From: Clostridia bacterium
Lineage (GTDB): Bacteria; Bacillota; Clostridia; Oscillospirales; Acutalibacteraceae
DNA length: 40,779 nucleotides
Direction of reading: 5' to 3'
Assembly: GCA_017465085.1 (NCBI GenBank)
Contig: JAFTWW010000006.1
Coordinates: forward strand, 1-40,779
The notes under the pieces are model-generated. The model was not told the DNA's origin. It did no database searches and worked only from the letters and a program-made list of their open reading frames with translations. Shown here in pieces: positions 7,682 to 15,398 of this stretch. Every line of letters begins with the position of its first letter. Within the stretch, counting starts at the first letter, position 1. The position numbers were made by a program, and so were the translations under genes.

Positions 7682-9220
7682 TTATAGGTTTAAAAGTTTT
7701 ATATCAAACCTACCATTTTGCTTGAAATAACCAAGATTAAATATCTCTCCATCATGATTCTTGCTCCATGTTTCCGCTACCGTTTTTAATTCATCTGCAG
7801 TTATTAAAAGTATTTGAGTATCATTGTTTAGAGAATAATCTACACACTCTTGTACGCTTTGCGGTGTAAAATCAGGAGCTATAACCATAAATACAACAAC
7901 ATCTTTATCCGATGTTTTAATATATTTATCGAACTGCTGTATATGGTCTTTGAGATTTACGGGCGTCTCCTTAGATTTATTATCCCACATTATATATTTA
8001 TCCTTAAAAGATAATTTACCGTCCGGATGTTCTGTTCCCGTTAAGGTTAAAGGCTTATTTAACAACATTTTTTCAAATATGTAGTTTGTTGCTTCTTCAA
8101 AATAATGTTCACACTGCAAATCCTTGTTAATGATGTCGTTGTTTCTTAAAAACTTCAGATCTCGATTTGCTAACTCGCGATATACAGTTACTAGTTTTTC
8201 TCTAGAATCTTCAGTTTTTAATTCTATTCTGCGAATAGAATCATAATAATCTAAAATTCTATCAATTAAAGATTTTTTTGCTCCAGAGACACTTAAACCT
8301 ATATCACTACACCAATTTGAAAGTTCTTCTACATTCATACCGTCATAAGCAGAGAATCCCCCAATCAAATTTGATGGTTGGATTGATTTCAAAATCACAT
8401 TTTTCAATTCGTTTACTGTAGGCGAGTCGGAAATTTCAATATTAGCTTTTTCGTAGTATTTACTAGCTTTTGCAACTATATCAATTAAATATTGCTTGCG
8501 GGTTTTTTTAACAACATAATCCACTAATTTTTCATATCCATATGAGCGGATTTCAACACCATAATACTTGCGGATTTCCTTGGCAACATCATCCGGTATC
8601 ATATCACACATGATGCCATCTGAATTCTTTATACAAACGAGAAGGCCCTTTGCTTGCAGAGTCCTTCTAGCTACATCAATATCATCAAAAGAGTGCAGGG
8701 AGTTTCCCCAATTAGGGAATCTACCGGATTTAGCCTCCAAAATTTGCTGTTCTCTAATGGTAATGGAAAGATATTTTCTCAAAGATTCTAATAGATTCTT
8801 TTCATCTACTGAAATATCATCGTTAAGCGACCATGCAGTATCTAACATATACTTAAATAACGCTAAATCTTTAGAAATTTTGTTGATATCAAAATTGTTA
8901 GATTCATCAATAATAGATTTTTCATAGTTGAGGATAGCGGAATCAGTTTCTTTGCAAGGCGATATAAAATCATCTTGGTTTAATAGATAATCTCTCAACA
9001 AAATAGGCGCAATAATTCTAATTGCTCTGTTATTATCAAGTTTTATTTCCTCCAAACGATTAGATATATTTTCATATGAGGTATACTGTTTCGCCGTTTT
9101 TAACAAAAAAGTTTTAATCTCATCTAGTTCCAATCGCCTATAGTCTGCTACATATGCGGAAGCTATTCTTTTTGCTATCGTTATATTTGGTATTTGCTCA
9201 ATAAACTTAGTGAAATCCAT
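7682..9220 (-). CDS. SAP-domain protein with FokI-like PD-(D/E)XK nuclease domain
   Basis: A 512-residue protein not recognised as a named family. Residues about 294-328 (MNVEELSNWCSDIGLSVSG then AKKSLIDRILDYY) read as a SAP DNA-binding motif. The C-terminal 150 residues carry a PD-(D/E)XK nuclease motif: Pro399-Asp400 in HPDGKL, and Asp413-x-Lys415 in MWDNKSK. A helix with Gln428/Asp431 (HIQQFDKYI) follows, then the strand VVVFMVIAPDF and the segment QILLITADELK. The PDG, DxK, QxD and hydrophobic-strand order parallels the FokI cleavage domain by eye. The N-terminal 290 residues are mostly helical and unassigned. No methyltransferase is adjacent, unlike ordinary type IIS systems. GAGGAGG precedes ATG 9220 by 7 bases, and a consensus promoter lies upstream. 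AT-rich composition, the four-helix-bundle partner and the flanking inverted arrays suggest acquisition. A defence nuclease or an element-encoded nuclease are both possible. Confidence 0.8.
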   Translation of the reverse strand: MDFTKFIEQIPNITIAKRIASAYVADYRRLELDEIKTFLLKTAKQYTSYENISNRLEEIKLDNNRAIRIIAPILLRDYLLNQDDFISPCKETDSAILNYEKSIIDESNNFDINKISKDLALFKYMLDTAWSLNDDISVDEKNLLESLRKYLSITIREQQILEAKSGRFPNWGNSLHSFDDIDVARRTLQAKGLLVCIKNSDGIMCDMIPDDVAKEIRKYYGVEIRSYGYEKLVDYVVKKTRKQYLIDIVAKASKYYEKANIEISDSPTVNELKNVILKSIQPSNLIGGFSAYDGMNVEELSNWCSDIGLSVSGAKKSLIDRILDYYDSIRRIELKTEDSREKLVTVYRELANRDLKFLRNNDIINKDLQCEHYFEEATNYIFEKMLLNKPLTLTGTEHPDGKLSFKDKYIMWDNKSKETPVNLKDHIQQFDKYIKTSDKDVVVFMVIAPDFTPQSVQECVDYSLNNDTQILLITADELKTVAETWSKNHDGEIFNLGYFKQNGRFDIKLLNL

Positions 9221-9239
9221 AATATTCCTCCTCGTAACA

Positions 9240-9268
9240 ATATTAACACAAAATTAACTAATTGTCAA
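9240..9268 (-). promoter_or_regulatory. Promoter of the nuclease/four-helix-bundle operon
   Basis: On the minus strand a perfect TTGACA (9263-9268) is separated by 17 bases from TAATAT (9240-9245). It lies inside the island between the right hairpin array and the nuclease gene, so the two genes travel with their own promoter. Confidence 0.75.
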
Positions 9269-9290
9269 AAATAAGTAATTGCGATAAGTA

Positions 9291-9398
9291 GTGAAATATT
9301 TTGCGTTGCAAAATGTGAAATAATTCCGTTCGAAATTGTGAAATATTTGGGAATAACCCAAATGTGAAATAAAATAAATCCCTTGCGGGATTTATTTT
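9291..9398 (-). repeat. Hairpin array, right copy (inverted)
   Basis: An inverted counterpart of 7153-7260 with the same four stems and the ATTTCAC linker (GTGAAAT on the plus strand). Read on the minus strand the stems are AAAATAAATCCC, TTTGGG, AATTTC (mispairing at one position with GGAATT) and TTTTGC. The loops are GCAA, TTATT, GAAC and AAC. Every loop differs from the left copy while three of four stems are identical. The first hairpin sits 5 bases after the stop of the AEC transporter gene and acts as its terminator. Confidence 0.9.
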
Positions 9399-9403
9399 GT
9401 TTC

Positions 9404-10321
9404 TTATGAAATTATTTGCGCTAACGTAACTATAAGCGGCATTGTAATAATAGAAATCAGGGTGCTGACAGATACTAAATTTGCAGAGGCTTCGGTATCG
9501 GCGCCGTATTTTGCCGAGAACATCGTAGTTGCGGCGGCAATGGGCGAGCAAACCGAAATTGCCGAGGATATGAGCATTGTTCCTCTCACGCGGCAAAGAT
9601 ACATAATACCGAGGGCGGCGAGGGGTAAAATGACAAGGCGCAGCGTCATTGCCCAGATTCCCTTAATATCCTTAAAGGTTTTGAATATATCGCTCTTTGT
9701 AAGATAATAGCCTATAATTATCATTGGCAGAGGTGTATTAAGGGCGGCAAAGTAGCCTATGGGCTCTGCAACAACCTGAGGTATGGGAAGGGAGGTTAGG
9801 AAGATTATCACACCGATAACCACCGCTATCATACCTGGGTTTAATACTACCTTTTTAACGTTTATTTTTTCGTTCCCGCCACCCATAACGGCGATACCGT
9901 AACTCCACATAAACACATTGAATACAGCAACATAAACAGATGCGATAAATACACCATCATCGCCTAAAAGCGCCTGCTGTAAAGGCAATGACATATATCC
10001 GCAATTAGCGAACACCACTCCGAAGAGCAGTACCTTTTCCTTTGCCTTATCGTTATCCTTAATAGTAAGGCGGCTTACTATAATAAAGAAAAGGTGGGCG
10101 GCAATTGCTATAACAAAGGATATAAGCAGAGTTTTAAGGGAATCCTTATCAAACTCTCTTATAAAGGATTTTATTATTACGCAGGGGGTTGCAATATTAA
10201 GAACCACATCGGTCATACCCTTGCAGGCCGCTTCATTTAATATCTTGGCCCTGGCAAGAACCACGCCCACCAAAATGAGAATGAAGAGTATAACCACCTG
10301 AACGGTTACATTTATAAACAT
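9404..10321 (-). CDS. AEC (auxin efflux carrier) family transporter
   Basis: A 305-residue integral membrane protein with about ten hydrophobic segments. Examples are VQVVILFILILVGVVLARA at the N terminus and LVSVSTLISIITMPLIVTL at the C terminus. Family features include the early segment ILNEAACKGMTDVVLNIATP and the late region ISVCSPIAAATTMFSAKYG. Bacterial AEC members export or exchange small organic acids such as malate; the substrate here cannot be read from sequence. The ATG directly follows the galT stop (TAAATG), so translation is probably coupled to galT. No good separate ribosome-binding site is seen. The gene ends at the right hairpin array of the nuclease island. Confidence 0.9.
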   Translation of the reverse strand: MFINVTVQVVILFILILVGVVLARAKILNEAACKGMTDVVLNIATPCVIIKSFIREFDKDSLKTLLISFVIAIAAHLFFIIVSRLTIKDNDKAKEKVLLFGVVFANCGYMSLPLQQALLGDDGVFIASVYVAVFNVFMWSYGIAVMGGGNEKINVKKVVLNPGMIAVVIGVIIFLTSLPIPQVVAEPIGYFAALNTPLPMIIIGYYLTKSDIFKTFKDIKGIWAMTLRLVILPLAALGIMYLCRVRGTMLISSAISVCSPIAAATTMFSAKYGADTEASANLVSVSTLISIITMPLIVTLAQIIS

Positions 10322-11809
10322 TTATTTCACGCTTTCCATAAATCTTACGAAGGCGTCCTGCCCCTTTTGGTCGCGCTTAAATACGCCTGCATCCTCAAGT
10401 ACCCTTTCGAACACAAGACCTACCTCACGCTTGATTATTTCATCGATATTATCCTTATTTATATCGGTATATTTTTCCTTAATTTGCTCTGCCCAGATTT
10501 TGTGCTTCAGAAGCTCTTCTTCGGTTATAGCATCCCCCGAAACCAACTTTTCGCCGAGGGCTTTGAGCTCGGTTTTAAGACGGGCGGGAAGCACCGCCAA
10601 GCCCATAACCTCAATAAGACCGATATTCTCCTTCTTTATATTATGTAATTCCTCGTGGGGATGGAAAACGCCTAAGGGGTACTCCTTCGTTCTTATATTG
10701 TTGCGAAGAACGATATCAAGCTGATAATCCTCCCCTGCCTTGCGGGCTATGGGAGTTACGGTGTTATGGGGCTCGTTATCGGTATAGGCAAACACACCAA
10801 CGCTCTCATCGGTATATTCCTTCCAGGCGGTAAGGATTTTATCGCCAAGGGCTATAACCCTATCCACATCCTTACCCGTAAGCCTTATAACCGACATGGG
10901 CCACTTAACAAGGCCCACGTTAACATCTGAAAAGCCCTCAAAGGCAAACTCTTTCTCAACAGGAGCCTTTGCCATAGCAAAGGTATAATTACCGCCCTGA
11001 TAGTGCGAATGGCTCAGAATAGAGCCGCCAACCACGGGAAGACCCGCATTAGAGCCTAAGAAATAATGGGGGAACATTTTAACGAAATCAAAGAGCTTGC
11101 GGAAGGTGGAGATGTTTATCTCCATAGGGATATGCCTACCATCGAAAACGATACAATGCTCGTTATAGTAAACATAGGGGGAATATTGGAAAAACCAATC
11201 CTCGCCGTTAAGCTTTACAGGTATTACCCTGTGATTCTGCCTTGCGGGGAAATTCATTCTGCCCGCATAACCCTCGCATTCCTTACACAAAAGGCACTTT
11301 GGGTAATCGGATTGGGGGGCATTTTTAGCCGCCTCGATATCCTTAGCGCTCTTTTCGGGCTTTGAAAGATTTATGGTAATATCCATATCACCGTACTTGG
11401 TTTCGGTTACCCATTTCATATCCTTTTTAACCCTGTAGGTTCTTATGTAATCGCTGTTGCGGCTAAGGTTATAATAATACTCCGTTGCCGCCTCGGGCGA
11501 GGTTTTATACTCTTCAAAAAATTTATCGGTTATAACCGAGGGAGGAGGCAGCATAAGCCCCATAAGCTTTGTATCAAAAAGGTCCCTTGCGGTTATGTTT
11601 TTATCGATTAAGCCCTTCTCAACCGCGAAATCCAATATCTTGCTTAAGGTTTCCTCAAGATTAACATCCGAAAAATCCTCATCGCAGGAAATGCTATCAA
11701 GACCTAAGACCTCTATGATACGGTTGGTTACATAAACCTCATCCCTTTTATCAAAGAGCCCCTTTTCCATTCCATAGCAAACTAGTTTTCTAACACTTTT
11801 CTCTATCAT
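10322..11809 (-). CDS. galT: UDP-glucose--hexose-1-phosphate uridylyltransferase, class II
   Basis: Leloir-pathway enzyme that exchanges UDP between UDP-glucose and galactose-1-phosphate. The 495-residue length and sequence fit the class II GalT of Gram-positive bacteria, which lacks the HPH signature context of the E. coli enzyme. Recognisable parts are SILSHSHYQGG, the late segment FHPHEELHNIKKENIGLIEV, and GLAVLPARLKTEL. ATG 11809 is preferred to the in-frame TTG at 11824: GAGG lies 7 bases before the ATG, and the TTG would fall inside the upstream terminator tail. The stop abuts the AEC transporter start. No galK or galE is next to it. The gene lies 22 bases downstream of a hairpin terminator, so its own promoter or read-through must be assumed. 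Confidence 0.95.
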   Translation of the reverse strand: MIEKSVRKLVCYGMEKGLFDKRDEVYVTNRIIEVLGLDSISCDEDFSDVNLEETLSKILDFAVEKGLIDKNITARDLFDTKLMGLMLPPPSVITDKFFEEYKTSPEAATEYYYNLSRNSDYIRTYRVKKDMKWVTETKYGDMDITINLSKPEKSAKDIEAAKNAPQSDYPKCLLCKECEGYAGRMNFPARQNHRVIPVKLNGEDWFFQYSPYVYYNEHCIVFDGRHIPMEINISTFRKLFDFVKMFPHYFLGSNAGLPVVGGSILSHSHYQGGNYTFAMAKAPVEKEFAFEGFSDVNVGLVKWPMSVIRLTGKDVDRVIALGDKILTAWKEYTDESVGVFAYTDNEPHNTVTPIARKAGEDYQLDIVLRNNIRTKEYPLGVFHPHEELHNIKKENIGLIEVMGLAVLPARLKTELKALGEKLVSGDAITEEELLKHKIWAEQIKEKYTDINKDNIDEIIKREVGLVFERVLEDAGVFKRDQKGQDAFVRFMESVK

Positions 11810-11828
11810 ACCGTTACCTCGCAAAACA

Positions 11829-11850
11829 CCCCATCACATAAATGATGGGG
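11829..11850 (-). terminator. Hairpin between the DUF3048 gene and galT
   Basis: Stem CCCCATCA with loop TTTATG is followed on the minus strand by TGTTTT. It sits 9 bases after the DUF3048 stop and about 20 bases before the galT ATG, so it either ends the first transcript or attenuates entry into galT. Confidence 0.75.
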
Positions 11851-11859
11851 CAGAATTAT

Positions 11860-12882
11860 TTACTGATATTTAGGGGTGCATTTCTGCTTATCCGCTAAGC
11901 ACACCCAAGAGCTACCCGCGCTTACGGTAAGCTCCTTGCCATCAACATCGGTGAAAGTGAAGGAGTTGTTGGCATCACCCTTCTTCCACTTTATAAAGGT
12001 ATATGTGCCGTTGGCGAAATAATATCCATCTCCGCCGTTAAGATCTACATAACGGTGCTCCTTATCTGCATAATCGGAGATGCTTGTGAGAAGAACGAAA
12101 ACATTCTCAACCGATACGGTCTCGCCCGTGGTGTAATCCTTCTGAACGGTGCCGTTTCCGATAAGGCGATCATAGGTGCCCGTTTCGGAATTATACTTAA
12201 ACTTGGTAACATAAGCAGAGGAGAAGGGCACCGAAAGCTCGGTAGCAGTACCGCCCGAGAGGGTTACGCTCTCGCCATCCTCGGCAAAGTTAAGCCAGGT
12301 TTTATTAGAATCATCTGTGGTAGAGAACTTGAACTTTTCTATACCCGAAACAACCGAATCACCAAAGGTATATAAGGTGTGGTCGTTTGCCTTGCCGTTA
12401 TTGATTTTTTGACCGTAGTAGCCTGTGTAAATATCGATATCATCCATAGAAGCTAAACGGGGCCTGCAATAGATGGGATCAGAGCCCGAATGGATGAAGA
12501 TGGCGTTATGGCCATAGGATAAATCAACATAAACATATCTTGCAGAACGAACAGAGCCTATCTGCTTAACAGCGGAGATATCCTTATAAACAGCCATAAG
12601 GCGTGTGATTCCGCCCTCAACCTCGGTTTCGTAAATTATATCCGCATCGGCAAGACCAGACTGAATATCCTGAGCTATTCTGATATTATTAACCATAACA
12701 GAAACGGGACGGGCATTAAGCTTATCCTCGGGAATATCTTTAAGACCTGTTAAGGAATTTACTGTTAGCGGTTCAGTTTCTACAACATCACCGCCGCCTT
12801 CGGTTTTATCCTCCTTGGATTTACATCCAACGCATAAAATCAAGGATAAAGCGAGTAAAAATGCGAGTGTTTTTTTGAACAT
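11860..12882 (-). CDS. DUF3048 (YerB-like) lipoprotein
   Basis: A 340-residue protein of the DUF3048/YerB family, extracytoplasmic and of unknown function. It starts with a signal sequence and a plausible lipobox (LILCVGC, Cys20), followed by a charged Glu/Lys linker. The DUF3048 core shows RPVSVMVNNI, QSGLADADIIYETEVEGGIT, IGSVRSARYVYVDLSYG and the HSGSDP segment. The C-terminal domain ends WVCLADKQKCTPKYQ. ATG 12882 was chosen over the longer in-frame extension (to 12963) because only this start places the signal sequence at the N terminus and has a GGGG ribosome-binding site. A TTGAAA/TATAAT promoter overlaps the discarded extension, which supports the choice. A hairpin terminator follows before galT. 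Confidence 0.92.
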   Translation of the reverse strand: MFKKTLAFLLALSLILCVGCKSKEDKTEGGGDVVETEPLTVNSLTGLKDIPEDKLNARPVSVMVNNIRIAQDIQSGLADADIIYETEVEGGITRLMAVYKDISAVKQIGSVRSARYVYVDLSYGHNAIFIHSGSDPIYCRPRLASMDDIDIYTGYYGQKINNGKANDHTLYTFGDSVVSGIEKFKFSTTDDSNKTWLNFAEDGESVTLSGGTATELSVPFSSAYVTKFKYNSETGTYDRLIGNGTVQKDYTTGETVSVENVFVLLTSISDYADKEHRYVDLNGGDGYYFANGTYTFIKWKKGDANNSFTFTDVDGKELTVSAGSSWVCLADKQKCTPKYQ

Positions 12883-12921
12883 AATTATTTTGTCCCCTTG
12901 TGCCAGATTAAATATATAAAT

Positions 12922-12950
12922 ATTATACCTGCTGAGCCTACCTATTTCAA
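12922..12950 (-). promoter_or_regulatory. Promoter of the DUF3048 gene
   Basis: On the minus strand TTGAAA (12945-12950) and TATAAT (12922-12927) have a 17-base spacer, about 40 bases before the chosen ATG. Confidence 0.7.
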
Positions 12951-12997
12951 GGGGAAAAGCCAAAAAAGAAATAATTTTTTATATGTAAATTTTGCTA

Positions 12998-13026
12998 TTG
13001 TGTAATTTACCGAATTATAGTATAAT
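12998..13026 (+). promoter_or_regulatory. Promoter of the cysteine desulfurase/thiI operon
   Basis: TTGTGT (12998-13003) and TATAAT (13021-13026) are separated by 17 bases; the TTG start codon of the desulfurase gene is 31 bases further on. Confidence 0.65.
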
Positions 13027-13057
13027 GATAAAGAGTATGGCAAGGAGGTTATAAGCT

Positions 13058-14197
13058 TTGGGCAATATTATTTATCTTGATAACAGTTCCACCACCAAGC
13101 CCTGCGAAAAGGCTGTGGAAAATATAAACATAGCCCTTGAAAAGCTTTGGGGCAACCCCTCCTCCCTGCATCTTTTAGGCGTACAGGCAGAAATACCAGT
13201 TACCGAGGCAAGAGAAAGCGTAGCGAAGCTTCTTTCCTGCAGAGCGGATGAGGTTTATTTCACCTCCTGCGGTACCGAAAGCAATAACACGGCAGTTTTC
13301 GGTGTTTGCTCATCCAGAAAAAAACGGGGCAACCGAATAGTTACCACCGCTATTGAACACCCCTCGGTTTTAGAGGCCTTTAGGAAAATGGAAAATGAGG
13401 GCTTTGAGGTAATTTACCTTAAACCCGATAAAAACGGTGTTGTAAGCGCGGCCGATATTGAAAATGCGGTAAACAGCTCCACTATCCTTGTCAGCATTAT
13501 GCTTGTTAACAACGAAACGGGAGCCATACAACCCATTAAAGCGGCGGCAGATGCAATAAAGAAAAGCGGCGCTCCCGCCCTTTTACACTGCGATGCGGTG
13601 CAAGGCTTTGGCAAGATGCCCATAAATGTTAACTCATTAGGGGTTGACCTGCTATCTGTAAGCGGCCATAAGATACACGGCCCTAAGGGTATCGGCGCAT
13701 TATATATGAAGAAAGGGGTTACCCTCCCCTCTCTGCTCGTAGGCGGAGGTCAGGAAAAAGGTATGCGCTCGGGCACCGAAAGTGTTCCGCTTATTATGGG
13801 TCTTGCGGGCGCCATAGATGAGCTTGGCAATATAAATGATAACCTTAAAAAAGCCAAAGATCTCTGGCTCTATGCCAAGGATAAGCTTATTGCCACAGGC
13901 CTAGTAGCTATAAACTCCTCCCGCGAGGCTTTACCCTATATACTTAATATTTCGGTGGAGGGCTATCGCTCGGAACCCCTGCTTCATTTCCTTGAAAGCA
14001 AAGGCATATATGTTTCCTCGGGAAGCGCCTGCGCCAAGGGCGAAGGAAGCTACGTGCTTAAAGAAATGGGGCTTAGTTCCCACCTTGTAGATAGCGCCCT
14101 GAGGCTCAGCTTTTCGAGATTTACCGAAAAGGCAGAAATTGATGCTTTATGCGAGGCCTTAACGCAGGCAACCCAAAGATTACGGAGAGTCAAATAA
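13058..14197 (+). CDS. Cysteine desulfurase (NifS/IscS-like)
   Basis: A PLP enzyme that releases sulfur from cysteine as an enzyme-bound persulfide. The 379-residue protein has the N-terminal IYLDNSSTTKP, the segment HCDAVQGFGKMP, the PLP-lysine motif SVSGHKIHGPKGIGALY, and the active-site cysteine in SSGSACAKGEGSYVL. The short loop around this cysteine and the adjoining thiI indicate the NifZ-type desulfurase that feeds ThiI rather than a general IscS; this is an inference from context. The start is TTG at 13058, decided by an AGGAGG ribosome-binding site 8 bases before it. The stop overlaps the thiI start by one base (TAATG), so the two are translationally coupled. Confidence 0.95.
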   Translation: MGNIIYLDNSSTTKPCEKAVENINIALEKLWGNPSSLHLLGVQAEIPVTEARESVAKLLSCRADEVYFTSCGTESNNTAVFGVCSSRKKRGNRIVTTAIEHPSVLEAFRKMENEGFEVIYLKPDKNGVVSAADIENAVNSSTILVSIMLVNNETGAIQPIKAAADAIKKSGAPALLHCDAVQGFGKMPINVNSLGVDLLSVSGHKIHGPKGIGALYMKKGVTLPSLLVGGGQEKGMRSGTESVPLIMGLAGAIDELGNINDNLKKAKDLWLYAKDKLIATGLVAINSSREALPYILNISVEGYRSEPLLHFLESKGIYVSSGSACAKGEGSYVLKEMGLSSHLVDSALRLSFSRFTEKAEIDALCEALTQATQRLRRVK

Positions 14198-15369
14198 TGA
14201 AAGAGATAATACTTATTAAAGATGGCGAGTTGGCCCTTAAGGGCCTTAACCGCCGCAATTTTGAGGATAAAATGATATCCAATATCCGCCGCAGGCTAAA
14301 AACGCTTGGCGATATAAAAATCACCACCAGCCAATCCACCATATATATCGAGCCTGTAAGCGAGGATTTTGATTTTGAAAAAGCCCTCGAATATATGCAG
14401 TTAGTTTTCGGTGTTGCCGCATTCAGCCGCGCCTGTGTTTGCGAAAAAACGGTTGAGGATATACTGAGCAAGGCACCCGTTTATCTTGCAGATACAATGA
14501 AGAGCGTAAAAACCTTTAAGGTTGAGGCCAAGCGCTCGGATAAAAGCTTCCCCCTGACCTCCCCCGAAATCAGCCGTGAGGTTGGCGGAGTTCTTCTTAA
14601 AAATTTCCATCATTTAAGAGTGGATGTTCATAATCCCGATATTATAATCACCGTTGAGGTAAGAGATTTTGCCGCCTACATAAGAGGCGCTCAGATAAAG
14701 GGTGCGGGCGGTCTTCCCGTTGGTACCTCGGGCAGAGCCCAGGTGCTCATTTCGGGAGGAATAGATAGTCCCGTAGCGGCGTGGACCATGGCAAAGAGGG
14801 GTCTTACCCTTAACGCCATTCACTTTGCAAGTCCCCCCTATACAAGCGTCAGGGCCGAAATGAAGGTTAAAACCCTGCTTTCAAAGGTGGCTAAATACAG
14901 CGGCACCATTAAGCTTGCCATTGTTCCCTTCACCGAAATTCAAGAGGAGATAGGAAAGTGCTGTCCCGAAGATTATTTCACCCTCATAATGCGCAGAATG
15001 ATGATGCGTATTGCCTGCCGCGTTGCCGAGAGTGACGGTTGCCTGGGACTTGTTACGGGCGAAAGCTTAGGTCAGGTTGCCAGCCAGACTCTGCCTGCCC
15101 TTGCCGCAACCGATCAGGTTTGCACAATGCCCGTTATGCGCCCCCTTATAGGTATGGATAAGGAAGAAATCATACTGATTTCCAAGAAGATAGATGCTTT
15201 TGAAACCTCTATTCTTCCCTATGAGGATTGCTGCACCGTGTTTACCCCTAAGCATCCCCACACCAAGCCCAAAAAGGGCCAATGCGAAAAGGCTGAAATC
15301 AAATTAGATATTGAGCCTTTGATCGAAAGAGCCATTGAAGGCATAGAATATTGTTATATAGAACCTTAA
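14197..15369 (+). CDS. thiI: tRNA 4-thiouridine synthetase ThiI
   Basis: Adenylates U8 of tRNA and transfers sulfur to make 4-thiouridine; in some bacteria it also supports thiamine thiazole synthesis. The 390-residue protein has an N-terminal ferredoxin-like/THUMP region (about 1-165, including RRNFEDKMISNIRRRL and EVRDFAAYIRGAQIKGAGG). The PP-loop ATPase domain follows with LISGGIDSPVAAW (about 183-195), then LGLVTGESLGQVASQT and the cysteine-bearing LPYEDCCTVFTPKHP. The C-terminal rhodanese domain of the E. coli enzyme is absent, as is usual in Firmicutes, where the neighbouring desulfurase delivers sulfur directly. Start ATG 14197 has GGAGA upstream, inside the desulfurase gene. Confidence 0.96.
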   Translation: MKEIILIKDGELALKGLNRRNFEDKMISNIRRRLKTLGDIKITTSQSTIYIEPVSEDFDFEKALEYMQLVFGVAAFSRACVCEKTVEDILSKAPVYLADTMKSVKTFKVEAKRSDKSFPLTSPEISREVGGVLLKNFHHLRVDVHNPDIIITVEVRDFAAYIRGAQIKGAGGLPVGTSGRAQVLISGGIDSPVAAWTMAKRGLTLNAIHFASPPYTSVRAEMKVKTLLSKVAKYSGTIKLAIVPFTEIQEEIGKCCPEDYFTLIMRRMMMRIACRVAESDGCLGLVTGESLGQVASQTLPALAATDQVCTMPVMRPLIGMDKEEIILISKKIDAFETSILPYEDCCTVFTPKHPHTKPKKGQCEKAEIKLDIEPLIERAIEGIEYCYIEP

Positions 15370-15398
15370 AACCTTATGCTATAAAGGAGAAGGAACAA

